Shown here piece by piece: positions 16,691 to 26,382 of a DNA stretch of 64,000 nucleotides; the stretch's first letter is position 1, and each line of letters begins with the position of its first letter. The translations under genes and the position numbers were made by a program. A model generated the notes under the pieces. The model saw nothing but the letters and a program-made list of their open reading frames with translations. It was not told where the DNA came from and searched no databases. This DNA is from BPGX01 sp037447455 (GTDB lineage: Bacteria > Bacteroidota > Bacteroidia > B-17B0 > Aurantibacillaceae): NCBI GenBank assembly GCA_037447455.1, contig JBBIGQ010000011.1, positions 1 to 64,000 of the forward strand. Direction: 5' to 3'.

Positions 16691-18121
16691 ATGGAAATCA
16701 AATTTAACAGAACAAAAATAATTGCCACCATGGGTCCTTCTACACAATCCAAAGACGTATTACGAAATATGTTTCTGGAGGGGCTGGATGTTTGCAGAAT
16801 TAATTTCTCTCATGGCGACTACACACAAATCAAAGAAACCATTCATAACATCCGTGAACTCAATAAAGAACTAGGTACATTCGTCGGTATTCTAGGCGAC
16901 TTACAAGGTCCTAAACTAAGAATAGGCACTATCAAAAACGGAAGTATTCCATTACAAAAAGAACAGCAAATAATTCTCACTACACGCGAATGCGAAGGCG
17001 ACGAACATCAGATTTACATCAACTATCCACAGTTTTCAAAAGATGTAAAAAAAGGAGAAAAGGTTTTATTAGATGACGGAAAAATACATTTAGAAGTGAT
17101 AGAAACAGATGGTAAAGAAAATGTAAAATGTAAAGTGATTTCCGGTGGGCTTTTATCTTCCAAAAAAGGTGTCAACCTTCCCAACACCAAAATATCATTA
17201 CCATCTTTAACCATAAAAGATTTGAGAGATCTGGAATTTGCTCTGGAAAACAATTTTGATTGGATTGGTTTATCCTTTGTTCGCTCCGTAACAGACATCG
17301 TAGAATTAAAAGAAATTATCCGGAATAAAAAACAAAATACAAGAGTAGTAGCAAAAATTGAAAAACCAGAAGCACTCAAAGAAATCGATCAGATAATCAA
17401 TGTAACCGATGCCGTAATGGTAGCACGCGGGGACTTAGGTGTAGAACTACCAATGGAACAAGTGCCCCTTATCCAGAAAAAAATTGTTGAAAAATGTATC
17501 CGTGCCTCAAAACCCGTCATCATTGCTACACAAATGATGGAAAGCATGATTGAAAATTACTCCCCTACCCGTGCAGAAGTAAACGATGTAGCCAATGCTG
17601 TTATGGACGGGGCAGATGCCGTCATGCTCAGCGCCGAAACCTCCGTCGGGAAATATCCTGTAAAGGCCATTGAAATGATGCGTAAAATTATCACACAGGT
17701 AGAAGACCTGGACACCATATACCACAGACATCATGCTCCTGAATTAAAAACAGCCACCTACATCACCGATAGCATTTGCTACACGGCCTGTGTTTTAGCC
17801 AAAGAAGCCAATGTAAAAGCCATCATTACAATGACCAACAGCGGATACAGTGCATTCAAATTATCCAGTCATCGGCCGAAGTCCCGCATATTCGTTTTTA
17901 CCGACAATCCATCCTTACTTACTGCCTTGAGTTTGGTATGGGGAGTAATCGGTTATTATTACAACAAATACGAAAGCACAGACCAAACTATCAACGATTT
18001 AAAAGAATTTTTGAAAAATAATCATTTAGTCAAAGCCGATGATCTGGTCATTAACATCGCTTCCATGCCATTAAAAGAAAAAGGCAGAACCAATATGCTG
18101 AAATTGAGTTACATCCAATAA
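16691..18121 (+). CDS. pyk: Pyruvate kinase
   Basis: 476 residues, the usual length. Converts phosphoenolpyruvate and ADP to pyruvate and ATP. The N-terminus reads TKIIATMGPST, the active-site region has VVAKIEKPEAL (catalytic Lys) and VMVARGDLGVELP, and the ATQMMESM and AETSVGKYP motifs follow. The C-terminal regulatory domain (about 355-476) is present. It lies between mqnE and hemL with short spacers, likely one transcript. Confidence 0.95.
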   Translation: MEIKFNRTKIIATMGPSTQSKDVLRNMFLEGLDVCRINFSHGDYTQIKETIHNIRELNKELGTFVGILGDLQGPKLRIGTIKNGSIPLQKEQQIILTTRECEGDEHQIYINYPQFSKDVKKGEKVLLDDGKIHLEVIETDGKENVKCKVISGGLLSSKKGVNLPNTKISLPSLTIKDLRDLEFALENNFDWIGLSFVRSVTDIVELKEIIRNKKQNTRVVAKIEKPEALKEIDQIINVTDAVMVARGDLGVELPMEQVPLIQKKIVEKCIRASKPVIIATQMMESMIENYSPTRAEVNDVANAVMDGADAVMLSAETSVGKYPVKAIEMMRKIITQVEDLDTIYHRHHAPELKTATYITDSICYTACVLAKEANVKAIITMTNSGYSAFKLSSHRPKSRIFVFTDNPSLLTALSLVWGVIGYYYNKYESTDQTINDLKEFLKNNHLVKADDLVINIASMPLKEKGRTNMLKLSYIQ

Positions 18122-18127
18122 ATACCT

Positions 18128-19411
18128 ATGAACCATTCACATTCAAAACAATTATTTGCAAAAGCACAACAATTGTTTCCCGGTGGCGTAAACTCACCCG
18201 TGCGTGCCTTCAAAAGCGTCGGCGGAACACCGATATTTATTCAAAAAGGCAAAGGTCCAAAAATTTATGACGCAGATAATAACGAATACATTGATTATTG
18301 TGCCAGCTGGGGACCTTTAATTTTAGGCCACGCCCATCCCGAAATTATTCAGCAAGCGTATGAAGCCATGCAAAATGGAACGTCTTTCGGTGCACCGACT
18401 GAATTAGAAAATCGTTTGGCTGAACTCATTCTTGCGCATCACCCTTTTATTGAAAAAATACGTTTTGTAAGCAGTGGTACAGAAGCGGTGATGAGCGCCA
18501 TTCGTTTGGCACGGGCATACACAGGAAAAAACAAAATCATCAAATTTGAAGGATGTTATCACGGCCACTCCGATGCTCTATTGGTCAAAGCGGGCTCCGG
18601 CTTAGTTACCTTTGGACAATCGTCTTCGGCCGGTGTTCCGGAAGATATTGTCCGCCACACCATTGTTTTACAATTAGACGATGAAAAAGCCGTCGAAAAA
18701 GCGTTTGAAAATTTCGGAAAAGACATAGCCGCTATCATCATTGAACCCATTCCTGCTAATAATGGATTACTCTTACAGCGAAAAGAATATCTTAACTTTT
18801 TGAGAGCAATTACGCAACAATACAACAGTTTATTGATTTTTGATGAAGTTATCAGTGGGTTTCGTGTTGGCTTTACAGGAGCCGCCGGATATTACAACAT
18901 AAAGCCCGATATTATTACTTTTGGAAAAATTATTGGTGGTGGGTTTCCGGTAGGGGCATACGCAGCCAGTAAAGAAATAATGCAGTTGGTTTCTCCCGAA
19001 GGACCAATGTATCAGGCCGGCACTTTAAGCGGTAACCCGGTAGCAATGGCCGCGGGCCATGCACAATTATCCCAATGTTTAGAAGAAAATTTTTATTCAG
19101 ATATTGCAAACAAAACTAAACTGCTTGCAGATAGTATCTTGCAAATCCGACCTACCCATATACCACTCAAAATTTTCAATGTAGGATCCATATTTTGGAT
19201 AACATTTTCAGAAAAGGATACCATCCGAAAGGCAAGCGATATTGACCCGCAGAGTATGTTGTATTTCAGAAAACTATACCACAGCTTACTGGAAAACGGA
19301 GTGTACTTAGGTCCCTCAGGTTATGAAGTAGGTTTTGTAAGTGCGGCGCATACCCACACAGAAATTGAACAAACGATTGCAGCATTTGACAAAAGTTTTC
19401 AGATATTGTAA
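18128..19411 (+). CDS. hemL: Glutamate-1-semialdehyde 2,1-aminomutase
   Basis: 427 residues. A PLP enzyme making 5-aminolevulinate in the C5 tetrapyrrole pathway. Diagnostic motifs are LFPGGVNSPVRAFKSVGGTP at the N-terminus, VSSGTEAVMSAIRLAR, LIFDEVISGFRV and the PLP lysine in TFGKIIGGGFPVGAY. It lies 6 bases after pyk and is the last gene in the run, converging on the decayed gene at 19451. Confidence 0.95.
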   Translation: MNHSHSKQLFAKAQQLFPGGVNSPVRAFKSVGGTPIFIQKGKGPKIYDADNNEYIDYCASWGPLILGHAHPEIIQQAYEAMQNGTSFGAPTELENRLAELILAHHPFIEKIRFVSSGTEAVMSAIRLARAYTGKNKIIKFEGCYHGHSDALLVKAGSGLVTFGQSSSAGVPEDIVRHTIVLQLDDEKAVEKAFENFGKDIAAIIIEPIPANNGLLLQRKEYLNFLRAITQQYNSLLIFDEVISGFRVGFTGAAGYYNIKPDIITFGKIIGGGFPVGAYAASKEIMQLVSPEGPMYQAGTLSGNPVAMAAGHAQLSQCLEENFYSDIANKTKLLADSILQIRPTHIPLKIFNVGSIFWITFSEKDTIRKASDIDPQSMLYFRKLYHSLLENGVYLGPSGYEVGFVSAAHTHTEIEQTIAAFDKSFQIL

Positions 19412-19450
19412 CATTTATTCTCACACTGCCCATTTTAATAAACCTTCTTT

Positions 19451-21092
19451 TTATCTCAAAAGCGTTACATAGCCCTTCCACTCTCTTGGCTTCTCATCCC
19501 AATCGTAGCGAATAAGGTAATAATACGTCCCTGTAACACATTCTTCTTCTAATAACTCTGACGGCACATTCCAACAATGTTTCCCATCCCATTCAAAATC
19601 CCAATTCTCACTTTCATACACCTTCAAGCCCCATCTATCGTAAATCTCAACTTTGAAATTTTGAATGCCAACAGGAATTTCTTTCCACACCACGTGCCAC
19701 GTGTCGTTGACACCATCGCCGTTCGGAGTAAAAATGTTGGGTAGTTCCAATACATCTTCACAACTGATAACCCTTAAACGCACAGTATCTCTGCTCACCG
19801 AATCACAAAACACCTTCGTTAATATATACACCAATGTGTCTTTCTGTACTGGTAAAATGTCCATTTGAGTATAAGTGCTACATATCAAATACGCTGATGG
19901 CGACCAACTATAAGAAGTAAAGGGATAAGCATTCTCCTCCACACCAATTTTTGAATACATAGAAAGGCATTAGTATCTGTTCCGGCGTTGGCAGGAGAGG
20001 GATAGGGCACTACCCGGACTGTAACACTATCGTAGGTGATGTAAATACACAATTGCTTTTTCAAAAGGTAGGTAGTTGTTACAGAGAGCGAAGCAACGGG
20101 ATTGGTCAGTGTGAGCAGGAAAGAGAAACGGCAGGTATCCATTCGTATCGGGCGCTATCGGGGATGTTGTTACCAATCACGAGCGTGGCGTTGGGGCAAA
20201 TAGCGGTATCTTTGATACATTTGGCCGAACCGCTGTAATATCCTCTATCATACAACGACAAATCATTAATGTAGTAATAGGCACCGCCTGTCCCAGTACC
20301 ATATACACATAAACTATTAAATGTTTCACATTTAAAGTTAGATGTATCGTAATTTACCGTTACGGCTTTTGTTGAATAAATACTTCTGAAGTTTCCTATT
20401 GCTACATATTTTTCTCCACCCTGTGCAATAAAGCAAGCATTTAATTTTACCCAATTCAAGGTATCCGTCATAAATAGCGTGCTATCCCAGGCAACCTGAG
20501 GCGGATAATGATATGGAAAGTAATAGGGAATACTATCAAAATGTGAGGAAAGGTAAAGAACATTGTAGGGAGTGAAATAGGTCTGTAATTGATTGGATGC
20601 TCGATTGCAGGTATTTGCTAAACGCCAGTACATGGTAAATTCATATACGTGATTTTTCTGTAAGGACTGCAACAATTCGCCTATCATTCCTTCAGACATT
20701 CCATATTTGAAATATGAAGGTTGAAAATACGGTATATCTACATGCAAAAAGCCACCTACATAAAACATACCTTCTTTCGATACTTGATAACCAATAACGT
20801 TTTTGGGAATTCCAAGGTATGAAAAACTGTAACAAGGGAACACACTATCGATGGAAGAATAAGTAGAAAAGTAATCAAATGTGCGAACAATGCTTTTCCA
20901 ATTTTTACAGCATCCTAAACAACAAGGAGGTGTTAAAGAAGAGGTAGCCACAGATGGTATACACTCATATTCCTCAAAACTTGGGTTAACAATCAGGTTC
21001 GTTTGGGCCTTCAAATAACAAAAGAGAAACAACAGAGGTGTAATCCATATTTTTACACCTCTGTGTATTCCCCTTAGACACTTTTGTTTCAT
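19451..21092 (-). pseudogene. Frameshifted secreted protein with CHU_C (gliding-associated C-terminal) domain
   Basis: Three overlapping minus-strand frames make one protein: residues from 21092 (signal peptide LLFLFCYLKAQ, then NLIVNPSFEEYE) to the stop at 20106, then a second frame from about 20106 (TNPVASLSVTTTYLL) to about 19960, then a third (IGVEENAYPFTSYSWSP) to 19451. The joins (CSH to CTNP; CIQK to IGVEE) are each explained by a single missing or extra base. The C-terminus (LPNIFTPNGDGVNDTW, YDRWGLKVYES, GTYYYLIRYD) is the CHU_C domain used as a T9SS sorting signal. It lies 21 bases after the stop of another decayed gene. Either a true pseudogene or a gene with two sequence errors. 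Confidence 0.8.
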
Positions 21093-21113
21093 ACTTCTCA
21101 GTTTTCGCTTCCT

Positions 21114-21992
21114 TTAATGCTGGATCACCAGCTTAGCAGTTTCTACTACCTTTCCCTGCTGATACACTTTGTACATGTAAATTCCTGCCGGATAGGTTTG
21201 TATATCAATGTACAATGGACTCTTTCTCAAATTATCTTTCCATAGATTGAGCATTATTAAGAAGGTGAATACCTATTCGTAAATTATCAAAAACATTTGT
21301 TTTTAAATTCAAACATTGCGAAGAAGTAATGGTCTGACCAATCGTTAATTCCGTATTTAAAGGAATCTTTACTGCCTTATTGATTAGTATTCCAACCTAC
21401 CCCCGCCATGTATTAGATATACCTAATATAGAAGAGCCTAATAAATTAGCCGTCGGATAGGTAGGATAAATGGAGGGGTCATAAGCCGCCATGCAGCGCC
21501 ATGCCCATGCGCCACCAGTGTAGCAGAAGAGATGGTGATATTATTGGGATTATCATTGATGCAATAATTTACAACGGTAAAAGTGTTGACAAAATTTCGT
21601 TTTTTGTTTACCGTGACATCTATTCTCAGTGTATCCAGAGGATGATGTATCGTATCCGAAAAGACAATGTTTTGCAAACTATCGTAAATGGTCAGTCGTT
21701 GTAAATACACAGTGTCATAAAGAATAATGCGTGAACTGGTTGGTATCAGTGCTGCTCTTAATGTAACAGCATTCCCGCTCACATTGGTGAAATCATTGGT
21801 GTTAAACTTAAACCATCCTTTGGATTATGTCTGATAATAGGCACTATCAGTATTGAGTAAAATGGTGAATGGCTGTGTAAAATCTACACCTGGTTGAAAT
21901 TGTACGAAGGTATTAAATACCCATAAGAAAAACATTCCGATACTCCATCGTCTTCGCTGAAAAGCAGAAGTATGTAAACCTTTTGTCAACAT
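21114..21992 (-). pseudogene. Decayed secreted protein with T9SS type A C-terminal sorting domain
   Basis: Read from an ATG at 21992 with a signal-like N-terminus (IGMFFLWVFNTFV). The frame meets an in-frame TAA at 21825-21827 (YYQT, stop, SKGWFKF), continues as a 114-codon stretch (SGNAVTLRAALIP), shifts frame near 21490, then reads DPSIYPTYPTANLLGSS to an in-frame TAG at 21397-21399, continues (INKAVKIPLNTELTIG) to TAA at 21232-21234, and after another shift ends KSPLYIDIQTYPAGIYMYKVYQQGKVV...LVIQH at 21114. That last segment is a T9SS type A sorting domain. Two nonsense codons plus at least two frameshifts show genuine decay. Confidence 0.75.
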
Positions 21993-22334
21993 ACACGCTG
22001 CATTTATACTTGTGTATGTGTAGAAAACTGCTCTACACTGCTTTCTGAAGTGAAGATAGAAGTTTTCATAGTCGTAAATTTTCTACAAAGGTAAAAAATA
22101 ATTTTCAAATTAAAAAATGTTATTTTTTCAGTGAGAGTGATGGGTTAACAACCAACAAATGGATAATCCAGCAAAAACAGAAATCGTTACTCCTCAACTG
22201 CGTCCTATCTCTCGCAATTTTTTAATACTGAATAATATTATAAATTAAATTCAAAAATGAAATAAAGCATAACCTACTGATGGTGGTATTCAATCAACAC
22301 AACACTCCTGCAAAATCAAACAAGATTTTTTCCC
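21993..22334. other. Intergenic region between sucD and the decayed surface-protein genes
   Basis: No supported gene, RNA or strong terminator seen. It should contain the 3' end of the sucD transcript and the former promoter of the decayed gene at 21992. Confidence 0.4.
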
Positions 22335-23219
22335 TTACACAGTCACTTTTTTCAGTACTTGTGCCATGGTTTTACCAATCATAGCGGGCGATTCGCAAAC
22401 TGTTAAACCACACGCTCTCATGATGTTCATTTTGGCTTGTGCGGTATCTTCTTTTCCACCTACAATGGCACCAGCGTGTCCCATGGTTCTTCCCTTAGGG
22501 GCAGTTTGACCGGCAATAAACCCCACCACCGGTTTTTTATTCCCAGTTTCTTTAATCCAGCGGGCCGCTTCTGCTTCTAATGTTCCACCAATTTCTCCAA
22601 TCATCACAATGCCTTCGGTTTCAGGATCGTTCATCAATAATTCCACTGCTTCTTTGGTAGTTGTCCCGATAATCGGGTCTCCCCCAATTCCAATAGCCGT
22701 AGAAATACCTAATCCGGCTTTTACAATTTGGTCAGCGGCTTCATAGGTCAATGTGCCGGATTTGGAGACAATCCCAATTTTTCCTTTTTTAAATACAAAG
22801 CCCGGCATGATGCCCACTTTGGCTTCTTCTGCAGAAATAATCCCTGGACAATTAGGTCCAATTAATCGGGATGTTTTATCTTTCAGATATTCTTTAACCA
22901 TGACCATGTCTTTTACCGGAATGCCTTCTGTAATACACACTATCACTTCTATGCCGGCGTCGGCCGCTTCCATAATGACATCGGCTGCAAATGGCGCCGG
23001 TACAAAAATGATAGAAACATTGGCATTGGCATGTTTTACCGCATCGTGCACAGTATTAAATACGGGTCTGTCTAAATGTTTGGTGCCGCCTTTGCCGGGC
23101 GTTACGCCACCTACTACATTGGTGCCGTATTCTATCATTTGAGTAGCGTGAAAGGTGCCCTCATTGCCGGTAAAACCTTGCACAATCACTCTGGAGGCCT
23201 TATTAACCAATACACTCAT
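22335..23219 (-). CDS. sucD: Succinyl-CoA synthetase (succinate-CoA ligase) alpha subunit
   Basis: 294 residues. With SucC it interconverts succinyl-CoA and succinate with nucleotide phosphorylation in the TCA cycle. The CoA-binding Rossmann start (VIVQGFTGNEGTFHATQM), GIVSKSGTLTYEA, GIGGDPIIGT and the phospho-His motif GHAGAIVGG are all present. sucC is not adjacent in this window. It follows the glycogen-synthase-like gene by 44 bases. Confidence 0.95.
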   Translation of the reverse strand: MSVLVNKASRVIVQGFTGNEGTFHATQMIEYGTNVVGGVTPGKGGTKHLDRPVFNTVHDAVKHANANVSIIFVPAPFAADVIMEAADAGIEVIVCITEGIPVKDMVMVKEYLKDKTSRLIGPNCPGIISAEEAKVGIMPGFVFKKGKIGIVSKSGTLTYEAADQIVKAGLGISTAIGIGGDPIIGTTTKEAVELLMNDPETEGIVMIGEIGGTLEAEAARWIKETGNKKPVVGFIAGQTAPKGRTMGHAGAIVGGKEDTAQAKMNIMRACGLTVCESPAMIGKTMAQVLKKVTV

Positions 23220-23263
23220 ATTATATTAAAAATTTTGGGTTAAATGTAAAGAATTATTTATGA

Positions 23264-24130
23264 CTACGCACCAAAAAATCCCGCATCTGCATCTACAATC
23301 GCGTTGATTTCGTTGTATAACTGATCGTACACATCAAACATATTGGGCTGATGCGAATGGTGAATAATCGGTTTATCGGATTTTTGAATATATTTTTTCA
23401 GGACTTCATTGACGTTTTCATCTCCATACACAATCGCATCGGAGTAATCGATGGCCAGTTTATATAAGTTGGTAAGCGATGCGGTTTCGGTAATAGGACG
23501 CAGGTCTTTTTTAGTGAGTCCATCAAAGGTCATTTTTTCAACTAATTCAGAAACGTTTATGTTTACATCTTCCTCGTTGTGGCTGTATACAGAAGTTACA
23601 ATTTTGGCTTCACTAAAATAGGGTTCATCTGCAAAGTATTTACGAATATAAACCGGTAAAAGCGCACTGTACCAACCTATTACATGAACAATATCCGGGT
23701 GCCACTGAAGGTTTTTGATGGTTTCCAAAATTCCTTTGGCATAAAACACCATTTTTAAATCGTTGTCATTATAGAGTTTATGAGTATCGTAATCATAATG
23801 CGTGCCTCTTTCCTGAAAAAACACTTCGTTGTCAATAAAATAAACCTGCATCCGTACTCCCGGCATAGACGCCACTTTTACTACCAATTGATAATCCACA
23901 TCATCTACCACGATATTTGCACCCGACAAGCGGATGACTTCGTGCAATTGATGTCGCCTTTCATTGATACTGCCAAACTTGGGTATAAACGTTCTGATTT
24001 CTCTTCCTCTGTCTTGTATGGATTTAGGTAATTGTCTGGTAACGTGGCTCATGTGATGGTCTTCTACAAAAGGGGCTATCTCCTGACACACATAAAGCAC
24101 TCTCATTTTTCTTCTATTCAACATACTCAT
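23264..24130 (-). CDS. Glycogen/starch synthase-like protein, N-terminal (GT5) domain only
   Basis: 288 residues, versus about 470-500 for true glycogen synthases. It covers the N-terminal GT5 domain (RVLYVCQEIAPF at the start, HPDIVHVIGWYSALLPVYIR in the middle) and then stops, so the C-terminal nucleotide-sugar-binding half is missing. The KTGGL motif near the N-terminus of active enzymes is replaced (FVEDHHMSH). Short GT5-like proteins of this kind recur in Bacteroidota and are usually annotated as glycogen synthase; I infer that this one is probably not a polymerising synthase. Alternative starts at 24124 or 24106 are possible. Confidence 0.7.
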   Translation of the reverse strand: MSMLNRRKMRVLYVCQEIAPFVEDHHMSHVTRQLPKSIQDRGREIRTFIPKFGSINERRHQLHEVIRLSGANIVVDDVDYQLVVKVASMPGVRMQVYFIDNEVFFQERGTHYDYDTHKLYNDNDLKMVFYAKGILETIKNLQWHPDIVHVIGWYSALLPVYIRKYFADEPYFSEAKIVTSVYSHNEEDVNINVSELVEKMTFDGLTKKDLRPITETASLTNLYKLAIDYSDAIVYGDENVNEVLKKYIQKSDKPIIHHSHQPNMFDVYDQLYNEINAIVDADAGFFGA

Positions 24131-24144
24131 ACAAAAATTTTTTG

Positions 24145-24152
24145 CAAAGATA
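24145..24152 (-). promoter_or_regulatory. Predicted -7 element for the GT5-like gene
   Basis: On the minus strand the sequence reads TATCTTTG, matching TAnnTTTG, 14 bases before the ATG at 24130. This supports the upstream start choice. Confidence 0.5.
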
Positions 24153-24233
24153 GTAAAAAAAAGTAGCTTAATCTCTATAAAAAAGCATAAAAATAATGTT
24201 AAAATACTGATTTACAAGGATTTGCAATATCAT

Positions 24234-24983
24234 TTAGTCCTGCCTTATTACTCTGCCTTTTCCTTTATAAGTATAATTTAGAAAAGAAGCTTGTCCATAA
24301 TAATAAATGTTTCCATTGGTAAACAGGGCGGCATCCATACCGATGTTATTTAAATTAACATACGCGTGCCCCACCGAATAGCTTTCTAAATAAACATAGT
24401 TTTGCACTTGTAGGTCCCGGGCATAAATGTAATTGGTGCCATTGTAATTATAGTAAAAATATTTGGTACGTCCGGAAATATATAAATCACCATTTCCATG
24501 GGTGCTTCCGCCAAAATAAGTAGTTTGAACGGCTAAATGTACATCTCCGGGCGATTCTATTCGTACAATCATCGTATCCTGCACAAAGGTATTGATGGCA
24601 TAAATGTTGCCACTACCGGTATGTTTGAGATATTTAAGTTTAGGTAAATAAATGTACGCTTCCACTTTTTTTTGAGGGTCTCTGATAAAGTTACATTTGT
24701 TGTTATTGCGGATATATAAAGTTTCGGCTTTTACTTCGGTTGTGATATTCCTGATGAGATTTTTTCCTGCTTTAACAAGTACGCTCCATTGGTCTTGCTT
24801 TAGATATACATCTACTTTGTCTTCCACTATTATTGTATGAAATGGCGAAAGCGTTCTGTTTTCCGAAACGTTCTTTCCGGCAGGTTTTACACAATCCCAG
24901 ACATTTTCTTTTTTACAGGAAAAAAAGTTGCTTATGAACAGGATGTAAAGCACATAAACTATAGAGTGAATGTTTACCTTCAT
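24234..24983 (-). CDS. GIN-domain (DUF2807-type) lipoprotein
   Basis: 249 residues from the ATG at 24983, chosen because it begins a lipoprotein signal (YILFISNFFSCKKE, Cys near 24). Then a short linker and a right-handed beta-helix-like GIN domain: SPFHTIIVEDKVDVYLKQ, followed by repeated short strands such as LKYLKHTGSGNIYA and GGSTHGNGDLYISG. Such proteins are outer-surface or periplasmic, of unknown function. It lies downstream of the unknown gene at 25003, probably in one operon. Confidence 0.75.
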   Translation of the reverse strand: MKVNIHSIVYVLYILFISNFFSCKKENVWDCVKPAGKNVSENRTLSPFHTIIVEDKVDVYLKQDQWSVLVKAGKNLIRNITTEVKAETLYIRNNNKCNFIRDPQKKVEAYIYLPKLKYLKHTGSGNIYAINTFVQDTMIVRIESPGDVHLAVQTTYFGGSTHGNGDLYISGRTKYFYYNYNGTNYIYARDLQVQNYVYLESYSVGHAYVNLNNIGMDAALFTNGNIYYYGQASFLNYTYKGKGRVIRQD

Positions 24984-25002
24984 TGAACCTGTAATCAGCT
25001 GG

Positions 25003-25713
25003 TTATTTCTTTTCAAACCAATACACATCGTCTTTTTCAGTAATTTCCAGATAAGCGGTTTCTAAATTAGGTTTTGGGAGTATTTCGACATGATTTTTTT
25101 TTAGATATTCTATGCTGACATTAAATTGATCCGATAATACGTGGTAAAAGTAGTGGGGATAAATCATTTTGTACAATTCATATATTAACTTGTCTTTTTT
25201 ACCCAATGGATAATTTTTCCAATCGTCTGTGTTGTTTTCATTTCCTACCAGATAAAATGCTTTGACTTTCATATCGTAATCAATGACTTTCAAACGTTTC
25301 ATTTTGTTTTTTTTCAGATCGGCTATCTTGGAATATTGCCCGGTTTTAAATGCATTGAGTAGTTCTTCGTCGTGTTTAAGGACAAAGGATAAATGGGTAC
25401 TATTTTTTATAAGCCCGATGTATCGTTCATTTTCTTTTATTCCTTCATTAAAATATTTCTTAAAAAAATATTTATTGGATTTTTTTTGTAATGCACTGAA
25501 GGGTACGGTGATAACAAAAAAATCTCGGGTAAGGTCTTTTAATTTAAGCCCAATGTATGCTTTTAGGTTCAAATCGGTATGTAAAAAGCGAGCTATGTAA
25601 TACGAAGCAAAATACACGAATAAGGACTGTTCAGAAACTACCTGATTGTGCTTAAACTCTTCTTCCATCATTTTAAAGTATACGTCTTCAATTGTAAATC
25701 GTTTAATTTTCAT
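25003..25713 (-). CDS. Conserved-looking protein of unknown function
   Basis: 236 residues from the ATG at 25713; a longer frame to 25758 runs upstream of the predicted promoter at 25731. There is no signal peptide or membrane segment. The protein is rich in Lys, Phe and Tyr, with short predicted helices (FFKKYFNEGIKENERYIGLI). I do not recognise a family. It precedes the GIN-domain lipoprotein by 19 bases. Confidence 0.6.
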   Translation of the reverse strand: MKIKRFTIEDVYFKMMEEEFKHNQVVSEQSLFVYFASYYIARFLHTDLNLKAYIGLKLKDLTRDFFVITVPFSALQKKSNKYFFKKYFNEGIKENERYIGLIKNSTHLSFVLKHDEELLNAFKTGQYSKIADLKKNKMKRLKVIDYDMKVKAFYLVGNENNTDDWKNYPLGKKDKLIYELYKMIYPHYFYHVLSDQFNVSIEYLKKNHVEILPKPNLETAYLEITEKDDVYWFEKK

Positions 25714-25730
25714 TTTATATACTTTGCTTG

Positions 25731-25738
25731 CAAAAATA
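25731..25738 (-). promoter_or_regulatory. Predicted -7 element for the gene at 25713
   Basis: TATTTTTG on the minus strand, 17 bases before the ATG at 25713. It supports that start over the longer frame. Confidence 0.5.
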
Positions 25739-25795
25739 CAAATAAGTTGTGGTACCACATAATTCCCATCAATTGCTTTTTGCTTTTTTTTGAAT

Positions 25796-25803
25796 TATTT
25801 TTG
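25796..25803 (+). promoter_or_regulatory. Predicted -7 element for the carbonic anhydrase-like gene
   Basis: TATTTTTG at 25796-25803 with an ATTG at 25772-25775, 20 bases upstream, as a partial -33 element. The -7 element is 12 bases before the ATG at 25816. Confidence 0.55.
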
Positions 25804-25815
25804 TTTCAAAAAAAT

Positions 25816-26337
25816 ATGCCTTTTATTTATTCTGTTAACGACGTGTATCCTCAGTTTGGAAAAAATTGTTTTATAGCGCCGAATGCTACTATTGTAGGAG
25901 ATGTTGTAATGGGTGATGATGGCAGCGTGTGGTTTAATGCTGTTATCAGGGGAGATGTAAATAAAATCAGAATCGGTAATAAAGTGAATATACAAGATAA
26001 TGCTACCATTCATTGCACATATCAGAAAACAGAAACACACATTGGCAATAATGTTTCAATCGGACATAATGCGATTATACACGGGTGCCATATATCCGAT
26101 AATGTGCTGATAGGAATGGGCGCCATTGTGATGGATAACTGCAGAATAGGTTCTAATGTGGTGATTGCGGCCGGTGCAGTAGTACTGGAAGGAACAGTAG
26201 TGCTGGATAATTGTGTTTTTGCAGGTGTTCCCGCCAAAAAAGTAAAAGATATTTCTGCTGAACTTATCAAAGGGGAAATAGAACGGATTGCTAACAATTA
26301 TATTTTTTATGCCTCGTGGTTTAAAGATATTAAGTAG
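25816..26337 (+). CDS. Gamma-class carbonic anhydrase-like hexapeptide protein
   Basis: 173 residues from the ATG at 25816, chosen because the longer frame to 25648 crosses the promoter and adds a non-conserved hydrophobic leader. The body is a left-handed beta-helix of hexapeptide repeats (for example IRIGNKVNIQDNATIH, VSIGHNAIIHGC). The family zinc ligands correspond to the His in ATIHC and the two His in SIGHNAIIHG. It belongs to the YrdA/PaaY-type gamma carbonic anhydrase-like group; whether it hydrates CO2 is untested. It converges on the large barrel gene. Confidence 0.82.
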   Translation: MPFIYSVNDVYPQFGKNCFIAPNATIVGDVVMGDDGSVWFNAVIRGDVNKIRIGNKVNIQDNATIHCTYQKTETHIGNNVSIGHNAIIHGCHISDNVLIGMGAIVMDNCRIGSNVVIAAGAVVLEGTVVLDNCVFAGVPAKKVKDISAELIKGEIERIANNYIFYASWFKDIK

Positions 26338-26382
26338 ACACATCCATTCACAGCAGCCGTGTTAGATAATGTTTTCTTCTGA

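Noticed and set aside
16691..19411. Antisense ORFs over pyk and hemL
   Set aside because: They are shadows of strongly conserved genes in the other frame.
22158..22250. 29-codon plus-strand ORF between sucD and the decayed genes
   Set aside because: No coding signal, ribosome-binding context or family; likely chance.
25648..25815. Longer start of the gamma carbonic anhydrase gene
   Set aside because: The extension crosses the predicted promoter and overlaps the divergent gene; homologues begin near the Met at 25816.
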